A stretch of DNA of 64,000 nt, taken from Rhodothermus bifroesti (GTDB lineage Bacteria; Bacteroidota; Rhodothermia; Rhodothermales; Rhodothermaceae). Positions 19,801-27,635 of the stretch are shown here, piece after piece (within the stretch, counting starts at the first letter, position 1; each line of letters begins with the position of its first letter). The stretch lies in NCBI RefSeq assembly GCF_017908595.1, contig NZ_JAGKTL010000002.1, positions 124,001-188,000 of the forward strand. The letters run 5' to 3'. The position numbers and the translations under genes were made by a program. The notes under the pieces are model-generated. The model was not told the DNA's origin and ran no database searches. It worked only from the letters and a program-made list of their open reading frames with translations.

Positions 19801-19919
19801 TGATCGGCACCTTGCTGACCTTGTACGTGGTACCGGCGATGTACACGTATCTAACGCGTCGGAAGGTCGCTGCCGTACATAAAGTCGAACAACCGGTGCT
19901 GGAAACCACCTCCGTATGA
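16830..19919 (+). CDS. RND efflux transporter permease (HAE1/AcrB type)
   Basis: 1029 residues, a full-length proton-driven pump with 12 expected membrane helices and two large periplasmic loops. Proton-relay residues are visible: the Asp pair in IGLVVDDAIVVLEN (helix 4) and the Lys in LIGLVTKNGILIVEF (helix 10). The start SIRRPVLAIVLSLVIVLFG is typical of helix 1. It is closer to multidrug (HAE1) than to heavy-metal pumps, but the substrate cannot be read from sequence. It lies 13 bases after the adaptor and overlaps the TolC gene by ATGA. Confidence 0.94.
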   Translation: MSLYSVSIRRPVLAIVLSLVIVLFGLVSFTYLGVREYPAVDPPIITVSTNYRGANAEVIESQITEPLEESINGIAGVRSITSVSRDGRSTITVEFELDVDLEQAANDVRDRVSRAMSNLPPDVEPPIVSKADADAQPIVFLNIKSDRRNLLELTRLAEELFKERLQTIPGVSSVDVWGARRYAMRIWLDPHKLAAYRLSPMDVRDALQRENVELPSGRIEGGAVELSIRTLSRLETPEDFNNLILKAEGGQLVRLRDVGYAELGPENDRTVLKRDGIPMVGVVLRPQPGANYIAIADEFYRRLEQIKKELPADLELGIGFDITQYIRESIREVQQTIYLAIVLVVLIIFLFLRDWRTTIIPVLVIPVSLIGAFFIMYVLGFSINVLTLLGIVLAIGLVVDDAIVVLENIYAKLEQGRPPVEAGIVGTREIFFAVIATTLALVAVFMPLLFLGGLTGRLFREFGMTLAGAVVISSFVALTLTPMLATRLLQGHSGHSWFYYKTEPFFQRLAQGYRRSLEAFLRRRWLAFPVLATAAALIFVFFKALPEELVPTEDRSSIVISATGPEGATFAYMEQYIDQLVRMVQEEVPEHEAIISVTSPGFGAASAVNSGFVRLILKDPDQRERTQQEIANYLTRRVRDFPGARTFVAQPQSIGDRRGGLPVQYVLQAPNLEKLQEVLPRFLAEAEKDPTFTFVDVNLKFNKPELRLRIDRDRARQAGVSAVDIAQTIQLALSEQRIGYYIMDGKQYQVIAQVQRANRNEPLDLRTLYVRNTRGELIPLDNLVELREESTPPQRYRFDRYVSATISAGLAPGKTIGDGIEAMDAIAERVLDETFSTTLSGPSRDFAESSQSLLFVFLFALVLVYLILAAQFESFRDPLIIMLTVPLALAGALLALWYFQQTLNIFSEIGMIMLIGLVTKNGILIVEFANQRKAAGLSIFEAIIEGAAARFRPVLMTSLSTILGILPIALALGAGSESRIPMGIAIIGGLLIGTLLTLYVVPAMYTYLTRRKVAAVHKVEQPVLETTSV

Positions 19920-21235
19920 ACAACAGCATGCGTTGGCGGACTGTCGCTGCGGCTTGGGTAGCTGTCTGGGGAAGCTTGAGCTTGGCTAAAGCACAGCCGC
20001 TTTTGACCCTTGATGAGGCGCTTTCGATAGCCAGACAAGCTAACCCTGCATTGCAACGCGTTTGGTTAGTTGCCGAGCAGGCCGAAAATAATGCGGCCCC
20101 TGGTGCAGCAGGTCTGTTGCCGCAGCTTTCCTTGAGCATGGGCTGGAACGGAAGCGTGGCTAATACGCGGCAGCAGTTTTTGACCAATCCAGAGCCGGTC
20201 ATTCGGAAAGGTGCGCAAACGCGCCAGCTTAACAGTGGCGTGCAGTTTCGGTGGACGGTATTTGACGGCTTGGGCCAGTGGGCCCGCTATGAGCGCTTGC
20301 TGGCAACATCTGAACAGGTCGCTTCGGCAGCGAAAGAAACGCAGGCCACCCTACTGGCCGATGTAGCAGTGGCTTACTACAACTTGGTGCGCCTCGAGCA
20401 GCAGCGGGCCGTGCTAGAAGCTACCGTGGCTATTTCGGAAGAACGCCTGCGTATTGCTGAAATGCGCTACAGCCTAGGCGCTGCCTCCCGCCTGGAGGTC
20501 AGTCGCGCCCAAGTTGACCTCAATGCCGATCGTGCGGCGCTTTTGCGCCATGAGGTGCTGCTTGCGCAGCAACGGGCTGCATTTAATGAAATGCTGGGGC
20601 GAGACCCAGAAACGCCCTTTCGGACCATCGACACCATTGTGGTAGACGAAACGCTTACGCTTGAAGCCCTGCAAGAAGCAGTGCGTCGCCAAAATCCCTC
20701 GCTGCAGCGTGCGCAGGCCGCTTTAACCGTGGCTGCGCATACGCAGCGCGAGTTGGCAGCGCAGCGTTGGCCCCAGGTGGATCTGGTCGCGGGCTACGGC
20801 TACACGAACCTAAACTCGGAAAGTGGCTTCATGCAGCAAAGCCGGACCCATAACTTTAACTACGGCTTCAGTCTCACGTTTAACCTGTTTGACGGGTTTA
20901 ACCGAAAGCGCCAGATCGAAAACGCACGCCTAAGCTATCAAGCTGCGCAGCTTCAAATGCAGGAAACGACGCAGGCGCTTCAAACAGCACTAACGCAGCA
21001 ATATGCAGCCTACCGACACTATCTAGCGTTGGTCCAGCTAGAACAAGAAAACTTAGAAGCAGCCCGACTGAATGTCGAGGTAGCTTTAGAGCAGTTCCGC
21101 TTGGGCACCATTACTTCGGTAGAGCTACGTGAAGTGCAACAGGCCCTGCTTCAGGCCGAAGAGCGTCTGGTGAGCGCTCGCTATGAAGCCAAGGCGGCAG
21201 AAATCCGCCTGCGCCAGTTGGCTGGGGCTTTCTAA
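19916..21235 (+). CDS. TolC-family outer-membrane efflux protein
   Basis: 439 residues with a signal peptide ending near SLSLAKAQP. Two related halves of long helices form the periplasmic tunnel; each half begins with the family pattern 'L.LDEAL.IARQANPALQ' and later 'LQEAVRRQNPSLQRAQ'. Outer-membrane strands include FNYGFSLTFNLFDGFNRKRQ and, in the first half, FRWTVFDGLGQWAR. It completes the tripartite pump and is translationally coupled to the permease gene (ATGA). The transcript ends at the hairpin at 21241. Confidence 0.93.
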   Translation: MNNSMRWRTVAAAWVAVWGSLSLAKAQPLLTLDEALSIARQANPALQRVWLVAEQAENNAAPGAAGLLPQLSLSMGWNGSVANTRQQFLTNPEPVIRKGAQTRQLNSGVQFRWTVFDGLGQWARYERLLATSEQVASAAKETQATLLADVAVAYYNLVRLEQQRAVLEATVAISEERLRIAEMRYSLGAASRLEVSRAQVDLNADRAALLRHEVLLAQQRAAFNEMLGRDPETPFRTIDTIVVDETLTLEALQEAVRRQNPSLQRAQAALTVAAHTQRELAAQRWPQVDLVAGYGYTNLNSESGFMQQSRTHNFNYGFSLTFNLFDGFNRKRQIENARLSYQAAQLQMQETTQALQTALTQQYAAYRHYLALVQLEQENLEAARLNVEVALEQFRLGTITSVELREVQQALLQAEERLVSARYEAKAAEIRLRQLAGAF

Positions 21236-21263
21236 CAAAAAAGCGACAGGAAAACTGTCGCTT
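21236..21263. terminator. Terminator between convergent tolC-like and acidic-protein genes
   Basis: AAGCGACAG (21241-21249) and CTGTCGCTT (21255-21263) form a perfect 9-bp stem with loop GAAAA. A run of A precedes it on the plus strand, giving a T run when read leftward, so it best terminates the minus-strand gene ending at 21293; the stem may also end the efflux transcript. Confidence 0.8.
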
Positions 21264-21292
21264 GTGCATCGCCCCTCATCAAATCCCAAAGG

Positions 21293-21793
21293 CTAATCTT
21301 TCTCTTCGTCGTCTTCAAAATCGTCTTCGAAGTTCTCCTCGTCCAGATCTTCGTCCAACGCCTCTTCTAAGTCTTCTGCCTCTTCTTCAAGTTCTTCCTC
21401 GATTTCTTCGTCTACTTCAGCGGCCACATCTTCAGGAGCTTCCAGGATCGCGCCCAGTTCGTCCGTTTCATCTGGTTCCTCCACTACGTGCGGCCGCTGC
21501 CGCTGTCCCTGTTGTAGCTCCGCTTTAACCTCAGGGGCTAGCTCATAAATGACCCCCAGATGATGCGTACCCGTCTGCACGACCAACCCCTGCTTGATCA
21601 TCAGGCAAGCAATATCGTAGGGGCACATTTCGTAGCCCTTACCACGAAGGTAGAAGTTGGCATTACGACGGGTGGTGCCTACAATCAACACGTATCCCCG
21701 GGCCAGCTTGTTTTTCGCGTGGCTGACCCATTTTTCCTTGGAAACGGTTGGGCCAACGCGCCGCTCAGGTTGAAATTCACTGACAGGTTCCAT
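21293..21793 (-). CDS. Unknown protein with strongly acidic C-terminal tail
   Basis: 166 residues in two parts. Residues 1-95 are a compact, balanced domain (SKEKWVSHAKNKLARGYVLI, then 'YEMCPYDIACLMIKQGLVVQ') with no family I recognise. Residues about 100-166 are almost entirely Asp/Glu with a few Ala/Leu, a low-complexity acidic tail that is probably disordered. Such tails can mimic nucleic acid or bind basic proteins or metal ions, but that is general inference. The gene stands alone: convergent with the efflux operon and divergent from mscS. Confidence 0.72.
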   Translation of the reverse strand: MEPVSEFQPERRVGPTVSKEKWVSHAKNKLARGYVLIVGTTRRNANFYLRGKGYEMCPYDIACLMIKQGLVVQTGTHHLGVIYELAPEVKAELQQGQRQRPHVVEEPDETDELGAILEAPEDVAAEVDEEIEEELEEEAEDLEEALDEDLDEENFEDDFEDDEEKD

Positions 21794-21869
21794 AATGCCG
21801 GTCTTTCATGCTGCTTAAAAAGCAGAGCGATGCAACCGTCATGCCTGCGGGCTGTTCCGCGTTCACAAA

Positions 21870-21922
21870 GGGCCTGATAAATTTTATCAGGCCCAAAAAA
21901 GCCAGAAACTTCCGGCTTTTTT
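21870..21922 (+). promoter_or_regulatory. Two adjacent hairpins in the leader of the MscS gene
   Basis: First, GGGCCTGATAAA (21870-21881) with TTTATCAGGCCC (21883-21894), a near-perfect palindrome. Second, AAAAAAGCC (21895-21903) with GGCTTTTTT (21914-21922) around a 10-base loop, ending in a T run like a plus-strand terminator. They lie between divergent genes, where no plus-strand gene would end. An attenuator for mscS, or the end of a small RNA starting near 21800, would both fit. Confidence 0.5.
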
Positions 21923-21990
21923 ACTTGCCCTTCTGGAAGCTAGCCCTATTTTAAAGCCAAAGGTCTCATTGAACCAAAACTGAAAGCATC

Positions 21991-23109
21991 ATGCACATGC
22001 TGTTGCAGTTTTTCTATCAAGGGGAACCAATCGTAGTTGCGGGCGCGCTTTTGGTAGACTGGCTTAAAGCCTTAGGGGTTTGGGCTGCGCTATCTGGTTT
22101 GTTTATCGGCCTGCGATGGGTTCTGGCCAATCGACTTACGGCGCTGGCCCAGCGCACCCGGACCCATCTGGATGACATCGTAGCGAACGTATTGCACCGG
22201 ACGCGGGCTTATTTTCTGGTGGGTTTGGCTTTCTATGCTGCTGCAGCCATCGTGCAACTGCCCAGCGTAGTGATTCGCTGGGGAGGCCGCATTGCCTTTG
22301 TGCTGCTGCTTTTGCAGATCGTACGCTGGGGAAGTGGTCTGATCACCTTGTATGTTGAGCGCTATCGTCAGCAAAAATTGGATCAAGACCCCGCGGCCGT
22401 TACCTCGATGCAGGCCCTAGGATTTATTGGGCGACTGGCGCTCTGGACGCTCGTGCTTTTGGTGGCGCTTGATAACTTCGGTGTCGATATCACGGCGCTG
22501 ATTGCCAGCGTGGGCATTGCTGGCGTGGCCATTGGCTTGGCGGTGCAAAACATCTTGGGGGATCTGTTTGCTTCGCTCTCAATCGTGCTCGACAAGCCGT
22601 TTGTTGTGGGGGATTTCATCATTGTGGATAACTACTTGGGCACGGTTGAATATATCGGCCTAAAATCGACACGTATCCGTAGTTTGACCGGTGAGCAGCT
22701 TATCTTTTCCAACAGCGACCTGCTCAAAAGCCGTGTGCGTAATTTTAAGCGCATGCAAGAGCGGCGCGTTGCCTTTACCATCGGTGTCGTATATCAGACC
22801 CCGAAAGAAAAACTCGAAAAAATTCCGCAGATGATCCAAGAGGCGATTGAGTCGCAGGAACTGGTGCGGTTTGATCGGGCGCATTTCAAAGAATTTGGTC
22901 CGTCCTCGCTCAACTTTGAAGCGGTCTACTGGGTGCTGAGCCCAGACTATACGGTTTACATGAACATTCAGCAGGCGATTAACTTGGCCTTGGTTTCGCG
23001 TTTTGCACAGGAAGGGATCGAGTTTGCCTATCCGACGCAGACGCTTTACGTCTACCCCATGCAGCCTGCCGCTGAGCCAGCACGAAACGCAGCGCTTGAA
23101 CAGGTCTAA
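21991..23109 (+). CDS. MscS-family mechanosensitive ion channel
   Basis: 372 residues. Opens under membrane tension to release solutes after osmotic downshock. Hydrophobic segments near residues 20-45, 65-85, 90-110 and 130-155 precede the pore helix, GIAGVAIGLAVQNILGDL (glycine/alanine-packed TM3), followed by the conserved SIVLDKPFVVGDFI and the cytoplasmic beta domain 'STRIRSLTGEQLIFSNSDLL'. A C-terminal alpha/beta vestibule follows. Its leader contains two hairpins. It ends three bases before the convergent M28 gene ends. Confidence 0.92.
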   Translation: MHMLLQFFYQGEPIVVAGALLVDWLKALGVWAALSGLFIGLRWVLANRLTALAQRTRTHLDDIVANVLHRTRAYFLVGLAFYAAAAIVQLPSVVIRWGGRIAFVLLLLQIVRWGSGLITLYVERYRQQKLDQDPAAVTSMQALGFIGRLALWTLVLLVALDNFGVDITALIASVGIAGVAIGLAVQNILGDLFASLSIVLDKPFVVGDFIIVDNYLGTVEYIGLKSTRIRSLTGEQLIFSNSDLLKSRVRNFKRMQERRVAFTIGVVYQTPKEKLEKIPQMIQEAIESQELVRFDRAHFKEFGPSSLNFEAVYWVLSPDYTVYMNIQQAINLALVSRFAQEGIEFAYPTQTLYVYPMQPAAEPARNAALEQV

Positions 23110-23112
23110 GCG

Positions 23113-24744
23113 TTAGGGTGTATTTTCAGGCTGCGGTAAGGGTTTGCGGGGCAGGCGGGCGTCGCGTTCAGCCGCATGGTAGGCGAAGGCAGCGATGATG
23201 GTAGCTGCTTGTTTGAGGTCGTCTTCGATCAGATGGTCGAAGACGTCCATGTTCGAGTGATGTGTACGCGTGCCGTAGGCCAAGTGGTCTTGAATGAACT
23301 GAAAGCCTGGCAGTCCAGCAGCATCGAACGACAAGTGGTCGGTCCCTCCCGTATTGCGGAGCGAGACGGTAGCCGCGCCGAGGTCGTGAAAAGGTGCCAG
23401 CCAAGCGCGAAAAATGGGTACAACGGCTTCGTTACCTTGCGTGTAAATGCCCCGGATCTTACCGGCGCCGTTGTCCAGGTTAAAATAGACAGAAAACTTT
23501 TCGTGGGCGGGTTTAAGACGTCTTGGGGGCTGTCCCCAGGAGCCTAGCTCGGCAAAGTGCTGGTTGACGTAGGCCCGCGAGCCCAGTAAGCCTTGCTCTT
23601 CGCCTGTCCAAAGCGCCAGTCGGATGGTTCGACGCGGCTTGCGCCCAAGCCGATCGTAGACGGTCTTGAGAATACGCATGGCCTCCATCATGACGGCCGA
23701 GCCAGCCGCATTGTCCGTAGCTCCTGTGCCTGCATGCCACGAGTCGAAGTGGGCACCCAGCATGACCAGTTCATCGCCTATTTCAGGATCGGCACCAGGC
23801 AGCTCAGCAATCAGGTTGTACGCATACGGGTCTTCTTCGTGAAAGGCAACTTTGAGATCGACTGTCATTTCCACGCGAAAGCCTCGTTCAAGCAGCCGGT
23901 AAATGCGGTTGTAGTGCTCCGCAGCTACGATGAATTGAGGGATCACCTGTGCGTTGGTTGCCCAGGGGCCAAATCGTACATCCCAGAACGCGGCGGTTGG
24001 GGTAGGCACATCCGCTCCATCTACGAAGACCGTGCCGTAGTCGCCACGATAGCCTCGGTCTAAAATGGCCAATGGGCGCTCTTGGTAAAGAAACTCCAGT
24101 CGACGCTGCGCAAGCGCTCTCTGGCGGAGCACCTCAGTGCTGTAGCGCGGCGTGCTGCTTCCTGATGCTGGCGCATTGGCTAGAGACAGCAAGTCTTCGG
24201 CGTCGCGGCGCCGCGCCAGCGGCTCAAAAGGTTCTTTAAGCGCACGAGGCGGTTCCAAGAGCACAATTTTGCCCTGGAGCTTACCTTGGTAAGTTGCAAA
24301 AGCGGTTGTGTCTTCGACATCAAAGCGCACCACCTCGGCCGTAACTGGGCCGTCGATGCTGGGCGACCACGCTTTGGGATAGGCCAGCACAGGAAAACGT
24401 ACCGGTGCCGTTACTTCCATGCGAACGTGCTCAAGCGACCAGCCGCGGCCAAAGGGGCCCCAGCGTTCGCGGTGCACATTGGCTAAGCCCCAGCTTTCCA
24501 ATCGGCGCATTGCCCAGGCCGTAGCGCTGTCGAGCTGGGGCGATCCGGTCAGGCGTGGGCCATACACATCGGTTAGCCAGAAAACCGTCTCCATGACCTG
24601 GCTGCGTTCTAGACCTTCCTCACGAATGAGCCGTATAGCCGCGGTATCGACCGGCTCCTGTGCCCAAAGCGCAGGGGCCCAGCACAGGATAAGCAGCAGG
24701 CTCGTTGGTTTAAGCTTCCGTGCGATGGCGATACCGGATAACAT
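23113..24744 (-). CDS. Exported M28-family zinc peptidase
   Basis: 543 residues with a signal peptide (TSLLLILCWAPALWAQ), so secreted or periplasmic. Zinc-aminopeptidase motifs in order: GAHFDSWHAGTGATDNAAG (His and bridging Asp), WTGEEQGLLGS (catalytic Glu and ligand Glu), NLDNGAGK (Asp ligand) and, near the C-terminus, RTHHSNMD (last His ligand). A protease-associated-type insert lies between about residues 120 and 290. It probably trims peptides for nutrition. Its start overlaps the DUF190 gene end by 35 bases, so it may be the last gene of the YkvA–crcB–DUF190 operon. Confidence 0.9.
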   Translation of the reverse strand: MLSGIAIARKLKPTSLLLILCWAPALWAQEPVDTAAIRLIREEGLERSQVMETVFWLTDVYGPRLTGSPQLDSATAWAMRRLESWGLANVHRERWGPFGRGWSLEHVRMEVTAPVRFPVLAYPKAWSPSIDGPVTAEVVRFDVEDTTAFATYQGKLQGKIVLLEPPRALKEPFEPLARRRDAEDLLSLANAPASGSSTPRYSTEVLRQRALAQRRLEFLYQERPLAILDRGYRGDYGTVFVDGADVPTPTAAFWDVRFGPWATNAQVIPQFIVAAEHYNRIYRLLERGFRVEMTVDLKVAFHEEDPYAYNLIAELPGADPEIGDELVMLGAHFDSWHAGTGATDNAAGSAVMMEAMRILKTVYDRLGRKPRRTIRLALWTGEEQGLLGSRAYVNQHFAELGSWGQPPRRLKPAHEKFSVYFNLDNGAGKIRGIYTQGNEAVVPIFRAWLAPFHDLGAATVSLRNTGGTDHLSFDAAGLPGFQFIQDHLAYGTRTHHSNMDVFDHLIEDDLKQAATIIAAFAYHAAERDARLPRKPLPQPENTP

Positions 24745-25054
24745 GGGCTTTCTCCAATGTGATTAAGCCTTCTTGCACGACCTCCTCCAGAAAAGGTAGG
24801 ATTTTCTGGATATTTTCCTCGGTATCTACAATTTCTATGACAACTGGTAGGTCCTCTGAGAGGCGAAGCAGCTTGGCCGTGTGCACGCGGCTAGAAGCCC
24901 CAAAGCCCATCAGGCCGCGCAGCACGGTAGCCCCAGCCAGGTTAAGTTCGCGCGCTTTCAGTACAATCTGCTCGTAAAGTGGCCGTCCGTGATGGCGGTC
25001 GGTCTCACCAATAAAAATGCGCAGCAGAACCCCCTCTTTGGGCAACTGGGTCAT
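24710..25054 (-). CDS. DUF190 family protein, CrcB-associated
   Basis: 114 residues. DUF190 proteins resemble small PII-like ligand-binding folds and are often encoded beside crcB; their role is unclear. Typical phrases: LLRIFIGETDRHHGRPLYEQI, then GATVLRGLMGFG and LPVVIEIVDTEENI. The ATG at 25054 overlaps the crcB stop (ATGA), which fixes the start; the longer in-frame extension upstream runs antisense-like through crcB and has no homology I recognise. Confidence 0.9.
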   Translation of the reverse strand: MTQLPKEGVLLRIFIGETDRHHGRPLYEQIVLKARELNLAGATVLRGLMGFGASSRVHTAKLLRLSEDLPVVIEIVDTEENIQKILPFLEEVVQEGLITLEKAHVIRYRHRTEA

Positions 25055-25443
25055 AGCCAACCCCCTCCATGCAGGATCAGGCGAGCGGTTAGAAATCCCA
25101 GGGCAACGCAGCATAGCCCTAGCAAGCTGCTTCCGAGCAGATTGAGGAGCCCAAGCAGCAGTTGGTTGTCGCGTAGCAGGTTCAAAGTTTCCAGTCCGTA
25201 TGTCGAAAACGTCGTATAAGCCCCAAAGAGCCCGACAAAAATCAGCGGTGAGACGTAGCTGGGCATAATGAACACTTCCGAAAACGCCCAAAGTAGGCCA
25301 ATGCCGTAGCATCCTGTTAAGTTGACCACCAGCGTTCCCCAAGGAAATCCCGGGCCTAACCATTGATAAACTAGACCTGAAATGCCATAGCGCAAAAGGG
25401 CACCAACAGCTCCTCCAAGAGCAATGAGCAAAAGTTTGGTCAT
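25051..25443 (-). CDS. crcB: Fluoride channel CrcB/Fluc
   Basis: 130 residues with four hydrophobic helices; Fluc channels are dual-topology dimers exporting fluoride. Key motifs: GGAVGALLRYGISG near the start, the 'GTLVVNLTGCYGIGLL' helix with the conserved Asn, and GLFGAYTTFSTYGLET, the pore Phe/Ser/Thr stretch. The ATG at 25443 overlaps the preceding gene's stop. I looked upstream for a fluoride riboswitch and saw none. Confidence 0.93.
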   Translation of the reverse strand: MTKLLLIALGGAVGALLRYGISGLVYQWLGPGFPWGTLVVNLTGCYGIGLLWAFSEVFIMPSYVSPLIFVGLFGAYTTFSTYGLETLNLLRDNQLLLGLLNLLGSSLLGLCCVALGFLTARLILHGGGWL

Positions 25444-25871
25444 TTTTTGGGTTGAGGTGGCCGTCGGGTGGACTTTTGGGTGCTCTCCCATAACCGGAAG
25501 CGCTCAAGATCTGACTGAAGCATACGGGCAACTGCAGCCACCACGGCTACATCGTCGACCAAACCCAAGCCTACAACCACGTCCGGAATGAGGTCAGCCG
25601 GATTAACAAAGTACACCAGGGCTGCTACACCGTAGAGCAGCGACCGCCAGGGAATCGCGCGATACTCACCGCGCGCCCAAGCTTGCACCAGGCGCAAAAG
25701 CGTTTGCACCTCACGGCGTACTGGGGTTAGGCCGGCTTGGTTGAGCACCAGCCGGCGATAACCATGCATAACCAGCCGTAGCAATCGGCTCCGACGGGTA
25801 AGGGCGCGCTGCGCAGCCCGAAACGCTAAGGTAAATGCCCGCGTGTGCAGCGGAGCAACTTCTTGTGACAT
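25440..25871 (-). CDS. YkvA/DUF1232 family membrane-associated protein
   Basis: 143 residues from the ATG at 25871. The C-terminal half holds the DUF1232 signature YFVNPADLIPDVVVGLGLVDD followed by a hydrophobic helix (VAVVAAVARML). The N-terminal half is arginine-rich and basic (RAAQRALTRRSRLLRLVMHG). Function unknown. First gene of a compact leftward operon: its stop and the crcB start form ATGA. An earlier in-frame ATG at 25940 would add 23 residues, but that part is AT-rich and looks like leader. Confidence 0.82.
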   Translation of the reverse strand: MSQEVAPLHTRAFTLAFRAAQRALTRRSRLLRLVMHGYRRLVLNQAGLTPVRREVQTLLRLVQAWARGEYRAIPWRSLLYGVAALVYFVNPADLIPDVVVGLGLVDDVAVVAAVARMLQSDLERFRLWESTQKSTRRPPQPKK

Positions 25872-25960
25872 CGTGTGCCAAGGTAGCAAAAACCTTAAAG
25901 AATATAAGGCATTCGGTAAAATAGGGGGGCTACAAAGCATAAAATTATGTTAAAAGGCCG

Positions 25961-26920
25961 TTAGGTATTACGCAACCTGAGCTCTTTGGGGTAGGGTTCT
26001 AAATACACCTGTGTGCGAATCCAAGGATGTACGGGAAAGCGCCGAAAATGGTGGCGTAGCAGCACAATGGGTGTAATGAGGGGCACGAGGCCTTGGCGAT
26101 AGTCTTCAATTAGCGTGTGCAGCTCTGCTCGGTCTTCTGGAAGTAAGTAGTCGCGCAGATATCCTGCCAGATGGAACAAGACGTTTGCGTGCTTTTTGCG
26201 TGTGGCCATTACGTTCATGGCTGACATAAACTGCTGGGCATAGCTTTCGAGCAGCTCTTCCCAGGGCGCATTGCCCGCTTTGGCAACCAGTTGACCAAGG
26301 CTTTTAAGGTGCTTGGGGCTGTGGGACATTAAGGTCAGTTTGTGGGCTGTATGAAAGCGAACTAAGGTTTGAGGAGAAGGATTTTCTTGTAAAAACTGTC
26401 GCAACCGATGATAAGCAAATAATCGATCTATAAAGTTTTCACGTAGTAAAGAGTCCTGCAAGCGTCCTTCTTCTTCCACAGGCAATAGAGGAAAGCGGCG
26501 TACCAGAGCTTCGGCAAACAGGCCACGGCCTTCCTTATGAGGGATGCCATTATGGTCGTAAACCTTCACACGAAAAAGCCCGCAGGTGGGGGAGCGACTT
26601 TTGAAAATATAACCGTCCAAGTCCAGTAGAGCTAAGTGTTCAAGTTGGGCTTCAGTCCAAATGCGCATGGCTTCAGTCCAGTCTTGGCCTGTAGTAGCGC
26701 CCACCAGCCGAGGGGCGTGTACATCGCCGACGAGTCGGACTGCTTCACGCGGTATTCCCATGCCTGCGCCTACTTCTGGGCAAACAGGGACCCATTCCAC
26801 GTAAGGTCCCAACAGCTCAAGTAACGAGCGGTCGCGGGCATGGCCACCATTAAAACGGACTGGTTCTCCGAGTAGACAACTGCTAATGCCTATGCGGAGC
26901 CGTTGTGTTGTCCACGTCAT
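25961..26920 (-). CDS. DUF523–DUF1722 (YbgA-type) protein
   Basis: 319 residues. The N-terminal DUF523 domain begins [20 protein letters not shown] and has VCPEVGAGMGIPREAVRLV and the cysteine in KSRSPTCGL. The C-terminal DUF1722 domain (about 195-310) has LVRFHTAHKLTLMSHSPKH and 'HPWIRTQVYLEPYPKEL'. In E. coli the DUF1722 gene ybgA sits beside the photolyase gene, and here too it lies in a photolyase cluster. Function unknown; the fixed cysteines suggest metal or redox chemistry. The ATG at 26920 overlaps the end of the lycopene cyclase gene by 38 bases, so it is the last gene of the leftward light-cluster operon. Confidence 0.88.
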   Translation of the reverse strand: MTWTTQRLRIGISSCLLGEPVRFNGGHARDRSLLELLGPYVEWVPVCPEVGAGMGIPREAVRLVGDVHAPRLVGATTGQDWTEAMRIWTEAQLEHLALLDLDGYIFKSRSPTCGLFRVKVYDHNGIPHKEGRGLFAEALVRRFPLLPVEEEGRLQDSLLRENFIDRLFAYHRLRQFLQENPSPQTLVRFHTAHKLTLMSHSPKHLKSLGQLVAKAGNAPWEELLESYAQQFMSAMNVMATRKKHANVLFHLAGYLRDYLLPEDRAELHTLIEDYRQGLVPLITPIVLLRHHFRRFPVHPWIRTQVYLEPYPKELRLRNT

Positions 26921-27635
26921 GCGTCGTTTGAGGATGTAAAAGTAACGCAAGTCCCTGCAGGACCATTAAGCTAGTTAGGAAGAAAAAAAGCGCTTCTTCT
27001 ACAGGCAAGGGCCCGATTTTAAGACCAGTACTGGTCTGAGCAGCTATGGTCCAAATTTGATCATGGATAGCCCAGGAATCAATGATCCAAAGGTAGGTGA
27101 CTCCTACGCTCAAAGCTTTTAGTACAGTTGGGGCGTATGTACGAATCAAATGCGCACCAAAGGCCCACTGTCCTAGCAGAACTGGTCCTGCCCAGACGAG
27201 GATCAAGCCAGCATACAATAAACGCTCGTATTTCAAGGCTACTACGCCTAAAAACGTTAGTAAGCTGTAGATCAGGGTACCCTTCCAATGGCTGGAGTGC
27301 CAGCGTAGACTAGGTTTAGGTGGGAAAAAAGTCTTAGGTAGAAAGGCTAAAAAAAGCAAGGACAAAAATAGGGGCTGCAATAGAAAAAACAAATATTCCT
27401 CAATGGGCACGTAGCCGATAGTGCCAATAACCCGGTTGCTTCCATATAACCAAACGCCGCGGTACACCAGGTAGTTGTCCCAGGGCGTAGTATACACCAA
27501 AGCAATGAGGCTTAGCAGCATAAGGGTACTTAGAGGACGGTGAATGCGCCTCATAGGTAGTTGCTTGCGGTTGTAGAATGCAAGCAAAACTATGGGAATT
27601 ACCAAAAAAACAAGCAAAAACGTGAGGTATTTCAT
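26883..27635 (-). CDS. crtYcd: Lycopene cyclase, fused CrtYc–CrtYd type
   Basis: 250 residues of integral membrane protein. These cyclases form the beta-ionone ring(s) of lycopene to give gamma- or beta-carotene. Two tandem halves, separate subunits in some actinobacteria, are visible: the first with [14 protein letters not shown] and [11 protein letters not shown], the second with [13 protein letters not shown]. About seven hydrophobic helices. The ATG at 27635 overlaps the stop of the CrtO-like gene (ATGA), which fixes the start. With a CruF-type hydratase in the other arm, cyclisation at one end only (gamma-carotene type) is the likely outcome. Confidence 0.88.
   Translation of the reverse strand: MKYLTFLLVFLVIPIVLLAFYNRKQLPMRRIHRPLSTLMLLSLIALVYTTPWDNYLVYRGVWLYGSNRVIGTIGYVPIEEYLFFLLQPLFLSLLFLAFLPKTFFPPKPSLRWHSSHWKGTLIYSLLTFLGVVALKYERLLYAGLILVWAGPVLLGQWAFGAHLIRTYAPTVLKALSVGVTYLWIIDSWAIHDQIWTIAAQTSTGLKIGPLPVEEALFFFLTSLMVLQGLALLLHPQTTHDVDNTTAPHRH

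Noticed and set aside
21560-21877. Plus-strand frame of 105 codons opposite the acidic-tail gene
   Set aside because: It lies antisense to a convincing gene, ends within a hairpin and shows no domain character.
24710-25531. 273-codon minus-strand frame that includes DUF190
   Set aside because: Only the last 114 codons look like protein; the upstream part runs through crcB in another frame, and the ATGA overlap at 25054 gives a natural start.
25872-25960. Fluoride riboswitch before the crcB operon
   Set aside because: I looked for its conserved pseudoknot core in the leader of the YkvA gene and saw nothing similar.
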